In this document: positions 53,951-64,000 of the stretch, in pieces
How positions within the stretch are numbered: the stretch's first letter is position 1
Layout: the number at the start of each line of letters is the position of its first letter
Assembly (NCBI GenBank): GCA_036937835.1
Contig: CM072876.1
Location: 20,024,001 to 20,088,000 of the forward strand
Length of the DNA: 64,000 nt
Direction of reading: 5' to 3'
Source: Pampus argenteus
Taxonomy: Eukaryota; Chordata; Actinopteri; Scombriformes; Stromateidae
Position numbers and translations under genes: made by a program
Notes under the pieces: generated by a model
What the model was told of the DNA's origin: nothing
The model's input: the letters and a program-made list of their open reading frames with translations, nothing else
The model's database searches: none

Positions 53951-54138
53951 GGGTGCACCGTTCCCTGAAGCACTGCAATACCGGGTCGATGCGTGGAGAG
54001 GACGGAGCAAGCCCCTGTTCCATCTCCCTGCTTCAAAAATCAATTTAATATATGGTCCCCGGGTAGGGGACGTATCAGATATTAAACTGATAAGAACAGA
54101 TACTACACTTGATCTTAGCCAAAAGGCCGAGAAGCGAT
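53951..54138 (-). ncRNA. RNU2: U2 snRNA, copy 27
   Basis: Full length with C173A. The 3' flank has cacacagtc for cacatagtc. It follows a lesion copy, as copy 16 follows copy 15. Confidence 0.92.
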
Positions 54139-54760
54139 ACCGTGAAGCTGCAGCAGGCGGGAGGGGGTTCTCCGCACAGCCGCCCTCACTGACGGGCCTG
54201 AACCTGGTGCAACAGGCAAGGGATAACGGGTCAAATAACCGCTAAAGATGCCGAACGACAGGCGGAGGAAGTGCAACAGAGTAGCGCTAAACAAAGTTCC
54301 TTTAAGGGACCGGGTGCAGCGGCTCCTCCACTCTTCCCGCCCACGTGGTACATTCGGGACCGATGGGAAAGCAGTAGAGGCGTGGCTGCTACAATGCAGC
54401 GCCGCCATGGAGACCGGTTGTTTCTGTCATTCACTGATTTCAGCGTTCACATGTGACAAAATGATCACGAGCGGGCCCTCTGCGAAAGCGGCTCTATCCG
54501 CGGACTCTCCCTGCGCCGTACAAGCTTTACCGTCTCTACTCTAGACGGGAGCATAAGTGACAAAATGAACACCGTGTTGCATTAAAGGAGACTTGAAGCT
54601 AGCGGCCGAGACCACAAAAGCGTTTGAATGAAAGGGTCATTTGCTCGTACACCTCCATGCGACGGGACGTCATTTTGCTATCGGGGCGGCCGCAGGTTCG
54701 AGCCACTGACGTGGCTTTCCTGTCCGGACACGCTCACTATTGTTGACATTGCACGTATAA

Positions 54761-54924
54761 CAAGGGGAGAGCGCGAACGCAGTCCCCCACTACCACAAAT
54801 TATGCAGTCGAGATTCCCACATTTGGGGAATTCGCAGAGGTCAGTCGGCCGGGGTGCAATGGCTGAGCCTCGCCCTGGGTGAACCACCTACTTGATCATG
54901 GTGTCTCCCCTGCCAGGTAAGTAT
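54761..54924 (-). ncRNA. RNU1: U1 snRNA, copy 27
   Basis: Consensus RNA. The spacer has ccatgcgac for ccacgcgac near 54658. Confidence 0.95.
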
Positions 54925-55398
54925 GACTTGGGGCCGCTTGATAGAAGGGAGTGGACTCCGGGTCAAACGGTTCTCACTGACGGTGCTGAATGCACAAACA
55001 GCACATCACGTATGAGCAGAGGCGGAGCCAACGAACCCTCTGACTGACGCGTACGCACGCACGCACGCACCGAGTTAACACCGTCTTTGCCAAACATTTC
55101 GGTGTACTGTGAATATGTCGGTAAGAGGATAAGAAAAGGCACAAGGGGCTCTATGGCCCTAACCTGACCCTTTTGATCTCCACTGCCGTTTGCTTTGGAT
55201 GCATAAATGTACGGAAATTACAGGAATTGGATCTATTTTATTGCCCAGCATCAGCATAACGTACCTCACCCGGAACATTCACAGTCACGCGCTCAGCAAG
55301 TCAGCCGCAGGCTGTGAGTAACATAGAGCTTGAAAGTAAACTTCACTTTCGCCTCGATTCAGCCCGACGCTGTTGCTTTTACTTTCACATAGTCAGAG

Positions 55399-55586
55399 GG
55401 GTGCACCGTTCCCGGAAGCACTGCAATACCGGGTCGATGCGTGGAGAGGACGGAGCAAGCCCCTGTTCCATCTCCCTGCTTCAAAAATCAATTTAATATA
55501 TGGTCCCCGGGTAGGGGACGTATCAGATATTAAACTGATAAGAACAGATACTACACTTGATCTTAGCCAAAAGGCCGAGAAGCGAT
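55399..55586 (-). ncRNA. RNU2: U2 snRNA, copy 28
   Basis: Consensus RNA. Confidence 0.95.
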
Positions 55587-56208
55587 ACCGTGAAGCTGCA
55601 GCAGGCGGGAGGGGGTTCTCCGCACAGCCGCCCTCACTGACGGGCCTGAACCTGGTGCAACAGGCAAGGGATAACGGGTCAAATAACCGCTAAAGATGCC
55701 GAACGACAGGCGGAGGAAGTGCAACAGAGTAGCGCTAAACAAAGTTCCTTTAAGGGACCGGGTGCAGCGGCTCCTCCACTCTTCCCGCCCACGTGGTACA
55801 TTCGGGACCGATGGGAAAGCAGTAGAGGCGTGGCTGCTACAATGCAGCGCCGCCATGGAGACCGGTTGTTTCTGTCATTCACTGATTTCAGCGTTCACAT
55901 GTGACAAAATGATCACGAGCGGGCCCTCTGCGAAAGCGGCTCTATCCGCGGACTCTCCCTGCGCCGTACAAGCTTTACCGTCTCTACTCTAGACGGGAGC
56001 ATAAGTGACAAAATGAACACCGTGTTGCATTAAAGGAGACTTGAAGCTAGCGGCCGAGACCACAAAAGCGTTTGAATGAAAGGGTCATTTGCTCGTACAC
56101 CTCCACGCGACGGGACGTCATTTTGCTAGCGGGGCGGCCGCAGGTTCGAGCCACTGACGTGGCTTTCCTGTCCGGACACGCTCACTATTGTTGACATTGC
56201 ACGTATAA

Positions 56209-56372
56209 CAAGGGGAGAGCGCGAACGCAGTCCCCCACTACCACAAATTATGCAGTCGAGATTCCCACATTTGGGGAATTCGCAGAGGTCAGTCGGCCGG
56301 GGTGCAATGGCTGAGCCTCGCCCTGGGTGAACCACCTACTTGATCATGGTGTCTCCCCTGCCAGGTAAGTAT
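56209..56372 (-). ncRNA. RNU1: U1 snRNA, copy 28
   Basis: Consensus RNA with the tagcgg spacer. Confidence 0.95.
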
Positions 56373-56846
56373 GACTTGGGGCCGCTTGATAGAAGGGAGT
56401 GGACTCCGGGTCAAACGGTTCTCACTGACGGTGCTGAATGCACAAACAGCACATCAAGTATGAGCAGAGGCGGAGCCAACGAACCCTCTGACTGACGCGT
56501 ACGCACGCACGCACGCACCGAGTTAACACCGTCTTTGCCAAACATTTCGGTGTACTGTGAATATGTCGGTAAGAGGATAAGAAAAGGCACAAGGGGCTCT
56601 ATGGCCCTAACCTGACCCTTTTGATCTCCACTGCCGTTTGCTTTGGATGCATAAATGTACGGAAATTACAGGAATTGGATCTATTTTATTGCCCAGCATC
56701 AGCATAACGTACCTCACCCGGAACATTCACAGTCACGCGCTCAGCAAGTCAGCCGCAGGCTGTGAGTAACGTAGAGCTTGAAAGTAAACTTCACTTTCGC
56801 CTCGATTCAGCCCGACGCTGTTGCTTTTACTTTCACATAGTCAGAG

Positions 56847-57033
56847 GGGTGCACCGTTCCCGGAAGCACTGCAATACCGGGTCGACGCGTGGAGAGGACG
56901 GAGCAAGCCCCTGTTCCATCTCCCTGCTTCAAAAATCAATTTAATATATGGTCCCCGGGTAGGGGACGTATCAGATATTAAACTGATAAGAACAGATACT
57001 ACACTTGATCTTAGCCAAATGCCGAGAAGCGAT
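56847..57033 (-). ncRNA. RNU2: U2 snRNA, copy 29, stem I lesion
   Basis: 187 nt, fourth copy of the lesion haplotype. Confidence 0.85.
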
Positions 57034-57655
57034 ACCGTGAAGCTGCAGCAGGCGGGAGGGGGTTCTCCGCACAGCCGCCCTCACTGACGGGCCTGAACCT
57101 GGTGCAACAGGCAAGGGATAACGGGTCAAATAACCGCTAAAGATGCCGAACGACAGGCGGAGGAAGTGCAACAGAGTAGCGCTAAACAAAGTTCCTTTAA
57201 GGGACCGGGTGCAGCGGCTCCTCCACTCTTCCCGCCCACGTGGTACATTCGGGACCGATGGGAAAGCAGTAGAGGCGTGGCTGCTACAATGCAGCGCCGC
57301 CATGGAGACCGGTTGTTTCTGTCATTCACTGATTTCAGCGTTCACATGTGACAAAATGATCACGAGCGGGCCCTCTGCGAAAGCGGCTCTATCCGCGGAC
57401 TCTCCCTGCGCCGTACAAGCTTTACCGTCTCTACTCTAGACGGGAGCATAAGTGACAAAATGAACACCGTGTTGCATTAAAGGAGACTTGAAGCTAGCGG
57501 CCGAGACCACAAAAGCGTTTGAATGAAAGGGTCATTTGCTCGTACACCTCCACGCGACGGGACGTCATTTTGCTATCGGGGCGGCCGCAGGTTCGAGCCA
57601 CTGACGTGGCTTTCCTGTCCGGACACGCTCACTATTGTTGACATTGCACGTATAA

Positions 57656-57819
57656 CAAGGGGAGAGCGCGAACGCAGTCCCCCACTACCACAAATTATGC
57701 AGTCGAGATTCCCACATTTGGGGAATTCGCAGAGGTCAGTCGGCCGGGGTGCAATGGCTGAGCCTCGCCCTGGGTGAACCACCTACTTGATCATGGTGTC
57801 TCCCCTGCCAGGTAAGTAT
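57656..57819 (-). ncRNA. RNU1: U1 snRNA, copy 29
   Basis: Consensus RNA. One base upstream differs (gccgcatgatag for gccgcttgatag). Confidence 0.95.
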
Positions 57820-58293
57820 GACTTGGGGCCGCATGATAGAAGGGAGTGGACTCCGGGTCAAACGGTTCTCACTGACGGTGCTGAATGCACAAACAGCACA
57901 TCACGTATGAGCAGAGGCGGAGCCAACGAACCCTCTGACTGACGCGTACGCACGCACGCACGCACCGAGTTAACACCGTCTTTGCCAAACATTTCGGTGT
58001 ACTGTGAATATGTCGGTAAGAGGATAAGAAAAGGCACAAGGGGCTCTATGGCCCTAACCTGACCCTTTTGATCTCCACTGCCGTTTGCTTTGGATGCATA
58101 AATGTACGGAAATTACAGGAATTGGATCTATTTTATTGCCCAGCATCAGCATAACGTACCTCACCCGGAACATTCACAGTCACGCGCTCAGCAAGTCAGC
58201 CGCAGGCTGTGAGTAACATAGAGCTTGAAAGTAAACTTCACTTTCGCCTCGATTCAGCCCGACGCTGTTGCTTTTACTTTCACATAGTCAGAG

Positions 58294-58357
58294 GGGTGCA
58301 CCGTTCCCGGAAGCACTGCAATACCGGGTCGATGCGTGGAGAGGACGGAGCAAGCCC
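58294..58357 (-). pseudogene. RNU2: U2 snRNA copy 30, 3' fragment (nt 125-188)
   Basis: A 202-bp deletion removed U2 nt 1-124 and the next 78 bp of promoter, including the PSE, and left one extra A at the junction (58358). Neither the branch-point region nor the Sm site remains. The fragment cannot be a functional U2. Confidence 0.95.
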
Positions 58358-58902
58358 ACAAGGGATAACGGGTCAAATAACCGCTAAAGATGCCGAACGA
58401 CAGGCGGAGGAAGTGCAACAGAGTAGCGCTAAACAAAGTTCCTTTAAGGGACCGGGTGCAGCGGCTCCTCCACTCTTCCCGCCCACGTGGTACATTCGGG
58501 ACCGATGGGAAAGCAGTAGAGGCGTGGCTGCTACAATGCAGCGCCGCCATGGAGACCGGTTGTTTCTGTCATTCACTGATTTCAGCGTTCACATGTGACA
58601 AAATGATCACGAGCGGGCCCTCTGCGAAAGCGGCTCTATCCGCGGACTCTCCCTGCGCCGTACAAGCTTTACCGTCTCTACTCTAGACGGGAGCATAAGT
58701 GACAAAATGAACACCGTGTTGCATTAAAGGAGACTTGAAGCTAGCGGCCGAGACCACAAAAGCGTTTGAATGAAAGGGTCATTTGCTCGTACACCTCCAC
58801 GCGACGGGACGTCATTTTGCTATCGGGGCGGCCGCAGGTTCGAGCCACTGACGTGGCTTTCCTGTCCGGACACGCTCACTATTGTTGACATTGCACGTAT
58901 AA

Positions 58903-59066
58903 CAAGGGGAGAGCGCGAACGCAGTCCCCCACTACCACAAATTATGCAGTCGAGATTCCCACATTTGGGGAATTCGCAGAGGTCAGTCGGCCGGGGTGCA
59001 ATGGCTGAGCCTCGCCCTGGGTGAACCACCTACTTGATCATGGTGTCTCCCCTGCCAGGTAAGTAT
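58903..59066 (-). ncRNA. RNU1: U1 snRNA, copy 30
   Basis: Consensus RNA with an intact promoter, unaffected by the neighbouring U2 deletion. Confidence 0.95.
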
Positions 59067-59540
59067 GACTTGGGGCCGCTTGATAGAAGGGAGTGGACTC
59101 CGGGTCAAACGGTTCTCACTGACGGTGCTGAATGCACAAACAGCACATCACGTATGAGCAGAGGCGGAGCCAACGAACCCTCTGACTGACGCGTACGCAC
59201 GCACGCACGCACCGAGTTAACACCGTCTTTGCCAAACATTTCGGTGTACTGTGAATATGTCGGTAAGAGGATAAGAAAAGGCACAAGGGGCTCTATGGCC
59301 CTAACCTGACCCTTTTGATCTCCACTGCCGTTTGCTTTGGATGCATAAATGTACGGAAATTACAGGAATTGGATCTATTTTATTGCCCAGCATCAGCATA
59401 ACGTACCTCACCCGGAACATTCACAGTCACGCGCTCAGCAAGTCAGCCGCAGGCTGTGAGTAACGTAGAGCTTGAAAGTAAACTTCACTTTCGCCTCGAT
59501 TCAGCCCGACGCTGTTGCTTTTACTTTCACATAGTCAGAG

Positions 59541-59728
59541 GGGTGCACCGTTCCCTGAAGCACTGCAATACCGGGTCGATGCGTGGAGAGGACGGAGCAA
59601 GCCCCTGTTCCATCTCCCTGCTTCAAAAATCAATTTAATATATGGTCCCCTGGTAGGGGACGTATCAGATATTAAACTGATAAGAACAGATACTACACTT
59701 GATCTTAGCCAAAAGGCCGAGAAGCGAT
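59541..59728 (-). ncRNA. RNU2: U2 snRNA, copy 31
   Basis: Full length with C173A (stem IV) and C78A in the stem IIb loop (59651). Confidence 0.9.
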
Positions 59729-60350
59729 ACCGTGAAGCTGCAGCAGGCGGGAGGGGGTTCTCCGCACAGCCGCCCTCACTGACGGGCCTGAACCTGGTGC
59801 AACAGGCAAGGGATAACGGGTCAAATAACCGCTAAAGATGCCGAACGACAGGCGGAGGAAGTGCAACAGAGTAGCGCTAAACAAAGTTCCTTTAAGGGAC
59901 CGGGTGCAGCGGCTCCTCCACTCTTCCCGCCCACGTGGTACATTCGGGACCGATGGGAAAGCAGTAGAGGCGTGGCTGCTACAATGCAGCGCCGCCATGG
60001 AGACCGGTTGTTTCTGTCATTCACTGATTTCAGCGTTCACATGTGACAAAATGATCACGAGCGGGCCCTCTGCGAAAGCGGCTCTATCCGCGGACTCTCC
60101 CTGCGCCGTACAAGCTTTACCGTCTCTACTCTAGACGGGAGCATAAGTGACAAAATGAACACCGTGTTGCATTAAAGGAGACTTGAAGCTAGCGGCCGAG
60201 ACCACAAAAGCGTTTGAATGAAAGGGTCATTTGCTCGTACACCTCCACGCGACGGGACGTCATTTTGCTATCGGGGCGGCCGCAGGTTCGAGCCACTGAC
60301 GTGGCTTTCCTGTCCGGACACGCTCACTATTGTTGACATTGCACGTATAA

Positions 60351-60514
60351 CAAGGGGAGAGCGCGAACGCAGTCCCCCACTACCACAAATTATGCAGTCG
60401 AGATTCCCACATTTGGGGAATTCGCAGAGGTCAGTCGGCCGGGGTGCAATGGCTGAGCCTCGCCCTGGGTGAACCGCCTACTTGATCATGGTGTCTCCCC
60501 TGCCAGGTAAGTAT
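60351..60514 (-). ncRNA. RNU1: U1 snRNA, copy 31
   Basis: Carries C at nt 39 (edge subtype), while its downstream spacer is still central type (tatcgg). The subtype switch therefore falls between about 60,270 and 60,476. Confidence 0.95.
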
Positions 60515-60988
60515 GACTTGGGGCCGCTTGATAGAAGGGAGTGGACTCCGGGTCAAACGGTTCTCACTGACGGTGCTGAATGCACAAACAGCACATCACG
60601 TATGAGCAGAGGCGGAGCCAACGAACCCTCTGACTGACGCGTACGCACGCACGCACGCACCGAGTTAACACCGTCTTTGCCAAACATTTCGGTGTACTGT
60701 GAATATGTCGGTAAGAGGATAAGAAAAGGCACAAGGGGCTCTATGGCCCTAACCTGACCCTTTTGATCTCCACTGCCGTTTGCTTTGGATGCATAAATGT
60801 ACGGAAATTACAGGAATTGGATCTATTTTATTGCCCAGCATCAGCATAACGTACCTCACCCGGAACATTCACAGTCACGCGCTCAGCAAGTCAGCCGCAG
60901 GCTGTGAGTAACGTAGAGCTTGAAAGTAAACTTCACTTTCGCCTCGATTCAGCCCGACGCTGTTGCTTTTACTTTCACATAGTCAGAG

Positions 60989-61176
60989 GGGTGCACCGTT
61001 CCCGGAAGCACTGCAATACCGGGTCGATGCGTGGAGAGGACGGAGCAAGCCCCTGTTCCATCTCCCTGCTTCAAAAATCAATTTAATATATGGTCCCCGG
61101 GTAGGGGACGTATCAGATATTAAACTGATAAGAACAGATACTACACTTGATCTTAGCCAAAAGGCCGAGAAGCGAT
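60989..61176 (-). ncRNA. RNU2: U2 snRNA, copy 32
   Basis: Consensus RNA. The upstream spacer returns to the edge subtype (ccattgggg, ccgcgttg). Confidence 0.95.
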
Positions 61177-61799
61177 ACCGTGAAGCTGCAGCAGGCGGGA
61201 GGGGGTTCTCCGCACAGCCGCCCTCACTGACGGGCCTGAACCTGGTGCAACAGGCAAGGGATAACGGGTCAAATAACCGCTAAAGATGCCGAACGACAGG
61301 CGGAGGAAGTGCAACAGAGTAGCGCTAAACAAAGTTCCTTTAAGGGACCGGGTGCAGCGGCTCCTCCACTCTTCCCGCCCACGTGGTACATTCGGGACCG
61401 ATGGGAAAGCAGTAGAGGCTTGGCTGCTACAATGCAGCGCCGCCATTGGGGACCGGTTGTTTCTGTCATTCACTGATTTCAGCGTTCACATGTGACAAAA
61501 TGATCACGAGCGGGCCCTCTGCGAAAGCGGCTCTATCCGCGGACTCTCCCTGCGCCGTACAAGCTTTACCGTCTCTACTCTAGACGGGAGCATAAGTGAC
61601 AAAATGAACACCGCGTTGCATTAAAGGAGACTTGAAGCTAGCGGCCGAGACCACAAAAGCGTTTGAATGAAAGGGTCATTTGCTCGTACACCTCCACGCG
61701 ACGGGACGTCATTTTGCTAGCGGGGCGGCCGCAGGTTCGAGCCACTGACGTGGCTTTCCTGTCCGGACACGCTCACTATTGTTGACATTGCACGTATAA

Positions 61800-61963
61800 C
61801 AAGGGGAGAGCGCGAACGCAGTCCCCCACTACCACAAATTATGCAGTCGAGATTCCCACATTTGGGGAATTCGCAGAGGTCAGTCGGCCGGGGTGCAATG
61901 GCTGAGCCTCGCCCTGGGTGAACCGCCTACTTGATCATGGTGTCTCCCCTGCCAGGTAAGTAT
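61800..61963 (-). ncRNA. RNU1: U1 snRNA, copy 32
   Basis: Edge subtype with C at nt 39. Five ACGC copies upstream. Confidence 0.95.
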
Positions 61964-62441
61964 GACTTGGGGCCGCTTGATAGAAGGGAGTGGACTCCGG
62001 GTCAAACGGTTCTCACTGACGGTGCTGAATGCACAAACAGCACATCACGTATGAGCAGAGGCGGAGCCAACGAACCCTCTGACTGACGCGTACGCACGCA
62101 CGCACGCACGCACCGAGTTAACACCGTCTTTGCCAAACATTTCGGTGTACTGTGAATATGTCGGTAAGAGGATAAGAAAAGGCACAAGGGGCTCTATGGC
62201 CCTAACCTGACCCTTTTGATCTCCACTGCCGTTTGCTTTGGATGCATAAATGTACGGAAATTACAGGAATTGGATCTATTTTATTGCCCAGCATCAGCAT
62301 AACGTACCTCACCCGGAACATTCACAGTCACGCGCTCAGCAAGTCAGCCGCAGGCTGTGAGTAACGTAGAGCTTGAAAGTAAACTTCACTTTCGCCTCGA
62401 TTCAGCCCGACGCTGTTGCTTTTACTTTCACATAGTCAGAG

Positions 62442-62629
62442 GGGTGCACCGTTCCCGGAAGCACTGCAATACCGGGTCGATGCGTGGAGAGGACGGAGCA
62501 AGCCCCTGTTCCATCTCCCTGCTTCAAAAATCAATTTAATATATGGTCCCCGGGTAGGGGACGTATCAGATATTAAACTGATAAGAACAGATACTACACT
62601 TGATCTTAGCCAAAAGGCCGAGAAGCGAT
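62442..62629 (-). ncRNA. RNU2: U2 snRNA, copy 33
   Basis: Consensus RNA. The upstream spacer has agtaaaggc for agtagaggc near 62868. Confidence 0.95.
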
Positions 62630-63252
62630 ACCGTGAAGCTGCAGCAGGCGGGAGGGGGTTCTCCGCACAGCCGCCCTCACTGACGGGCCTGAACCTGGTG
62701 CAACAGGCAAGGGATAACGGGTCAAATAACCGCTAAAGATGCCGAACGACAGGCGGAGGAAGTGCAACAGAGTAGCGCTAAACAAAGTTCCTTTAAGGGA
62801 CCGGGTGCAGCGGCTCCTCCACTCTTCCCGCCCACGTGGTACATTCGGGACCGATGGGAAAGCAGTAAAGGCTTGGCTGCTACAATGCAGCGCCGCCATT
62901 GGGGACCGGTTGTTTCTGTCATTCACTGATTTCAGCGTTCACATGTGACAAAATGATCACGAGCGGGCCCTCTGCGAAAGCGGCTCTATCCGCGGACTCT
63001 CCCTGCGCCGTACAAGCTTTACCGTCTCTACTCTAGACGGGAGCATAAGTGACAAAATGAACACCGCGTTGCATTAAAGGAGACTTGAAGCTAGCGGCCG
63101 AGACCACAAAAGCGTTTGAATGAAAGGGTCATTTGCTCGTACACCTCCACGCGACGGGACGTCATTTTGCTAGCGGGGCGGCCGCAGGTTCGAGCCACTG
63201 ACGTGGCTTTCCTGTCCGGACACGCTCACTATTGTTGACATTGCACGTATAA

Positions 63253-63416
63253 CAAGGGGAGAGCGCGAACGCAGTCCCCCACTACCACAAATTATGCAGT
63301 CGAGATTCCCACATTTGGGGAATTCGCAGAGGTCAGTCGGCCGGGGTGCAATGGCTGAGCCTCGCCCTGGGTGAACCGCCTACTTGATCATGGTGTCTCC
63401 CCTGCCAGGTAAGTAT
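63253..63416 (-). ncRNA. RNU1: U1 snRNA, copy 33
   Basis: Edge subtype with C at nt 39. Confidence 0.95.
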
Positions 63417-63890
63417 GACTTGGGGCCGCTTGATAGAAGGGAGTGGACTCCGGGTCAAACGGTTCTCACTGACGGTGCTGAATGCACAAACAGCACATCA
63501 CGTATGAGCAGAGGCGGAGCCAACGAACCCTCTGACTGACGCGTACGCACGCACGCACGCACCGAGTTAACACCGTCTTTGCCAAACATTTCGGTGTACT
63601 GTGAATATGTCGGTAAGAGGATAAGAAAAGGCACAAGGGGCTCTATGGCCCTAACCTGACCCTTTTGATCTCCACTGCCGTTTGCTTTGGATGCATAAAT
63701 GTACGGAAATTACAGGAATTGGATCTATTTTATTGCCCAGCATCAGCATAACGTACCTCACCCGGAACATTCACAGTCACGCGCTCAGCAAGTCAGCCGC
63801 AGGCTGTGAGTAACGTAGAGCTTGAAAGTAAACTTCACTTTCGCCTCGATTCAGCCCGACGCTGTTGCTTTTACTTTCACATAGTCAGAG

Positions 63891-64000
63891 GGGTGCACCG
63901 TTCCCGGAAGCACTGCAATACCGGGTCGATGCGTGGAGAGGACGGAGCAAGCCCCTGTTCCATCTCCCTGCTTCAAAAATCAATTTAATATATGGTCCCC
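63891..64000 (-). ncRNA. RNU2: U2 snRNA, copy 34 (cut by window edge)
   Basis: Only nt 79-188 lie in the window; the visible part is consensus. The 5' end and promoter are beyond the right edge. Confidence 0.93.

Larger units (their letters stand above)
1..64000 (-). repeat. U1-U2 snRNA tandem array, ~1,448-bp unit
   Basis: The whole window is built from head-to-tail copies of one unit holding a U2 and a U1 gene in the same (minus) orientation. Distances between equivalent points are 1,448 bp in most cases. Exceptions are 1,444 or 1,453 (three or five ACGC copies), 1,447 (1-nt lesion in U2), 1,449 (an extra G near 874), 1,423 (25-bp deletion near 5,179), 1,247 (202-bp deletion at 58,358), and about 7 kb where a retrotransposon is inserted. 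Copies differ by only a few bases per unit, which indicates concerted evolution. Linked U1 and U2 arrays are known from some fish; the precise species is not recognised. Confidence 0.97.

Noticed and set aside
58209..58598. 129-aa ORF spanning the 58,358 junction
   Set aside because: It is created by the 202-bp deletion fusing two non-coding frames.
1..64000. CRISPR array or prokaryotic repeat
   Set aside because: The repeated unit is 1.45 kb with eukaryotic snRNA genes; there are no short repeat-spacer structures.

Overview
The window is one continuous tandem array of spliceosomal snRNA genes from an animal genome, most likely a teleost fish. The repeat unit is about 1,448 bp. Each unit carries one U2 and one U1 snRNA gene, both transcribed from the minus strand. 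The window holds 33 complete U1 genes and 34 U2 loci. Of the U2 loci, 29 are full length or nearly so, three are interrupted by a retrotransposon, one is cut down to its 3' third by a deletion, and one runs off the right edge. No host protein-coding gene is present. The many short plus-strand and antisense ORFs that recur every 1.45 kb are by-products of the repeat.

Unit layout, taking positions 415-1863 as the example: U2 (415-602, minus); 623 bp of spacer with the U2 promoter and the U1 3' flank; U1 (1226-1389, minus); 474 bp of spacer with the U1 promoter, an (ACGC)n microsatellite and the U2 3' flank; then the next U2. The U1 and U2 promoters share a 17-bp block (15 of 17 bases identical) about 47-65 bp upstream of the RNA start, where the vertebrate proximal sequence element (PSE) sits. 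All changes in unit length can be accounted for: ACGC copy number (3, 4 or 5), a 1-nt lesion in four U2 copies, a 25-bp deletion, a 202-bp deletion, and the mobile elements.

Three U2 genes (7.6-13.4 kb, 33.5-39.0 kb, 41.2-46.9 kb) are split by a non-LTR retrotransposon in the same orientation as U2. It has an ORF1 protein with three CCHC knuckles, and an ORF2 protein with an APE-type endonuclease, a reverse transcriptase and a C-terminal zinc knuckle. It matches the U2-specific element Keno (Tx1 group of the L1 clade) described from fish. All six ORFs are open, so the copies look young. Each scorable insertion removes U2 nt 27-37, including most of the branch-point recognition sequence.

The second and third Keno copies are not independent insertions. 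Positions 31,329-39,015 and 39,016-46,702 form a direct tandem duplication at a constant offset of 7,687 bp. Its junction joins the Keno 5' UTR to the spacer next to U1, with only 2 bp of microhomology. The second Keno copy therefore lacks its 5' end and the U2 5' end, and now lies just downstream of an intact U1 gene.

Sequence subtypes are patchy: one subtype occupies both window ends, another the centre, and some haplotypes recur as dimers. This is the pattern expected from unequal exchange and gene conversion. U2 carries compensatory stem changes that point to selection on structure. U1 carries an altered loop I in every copy.
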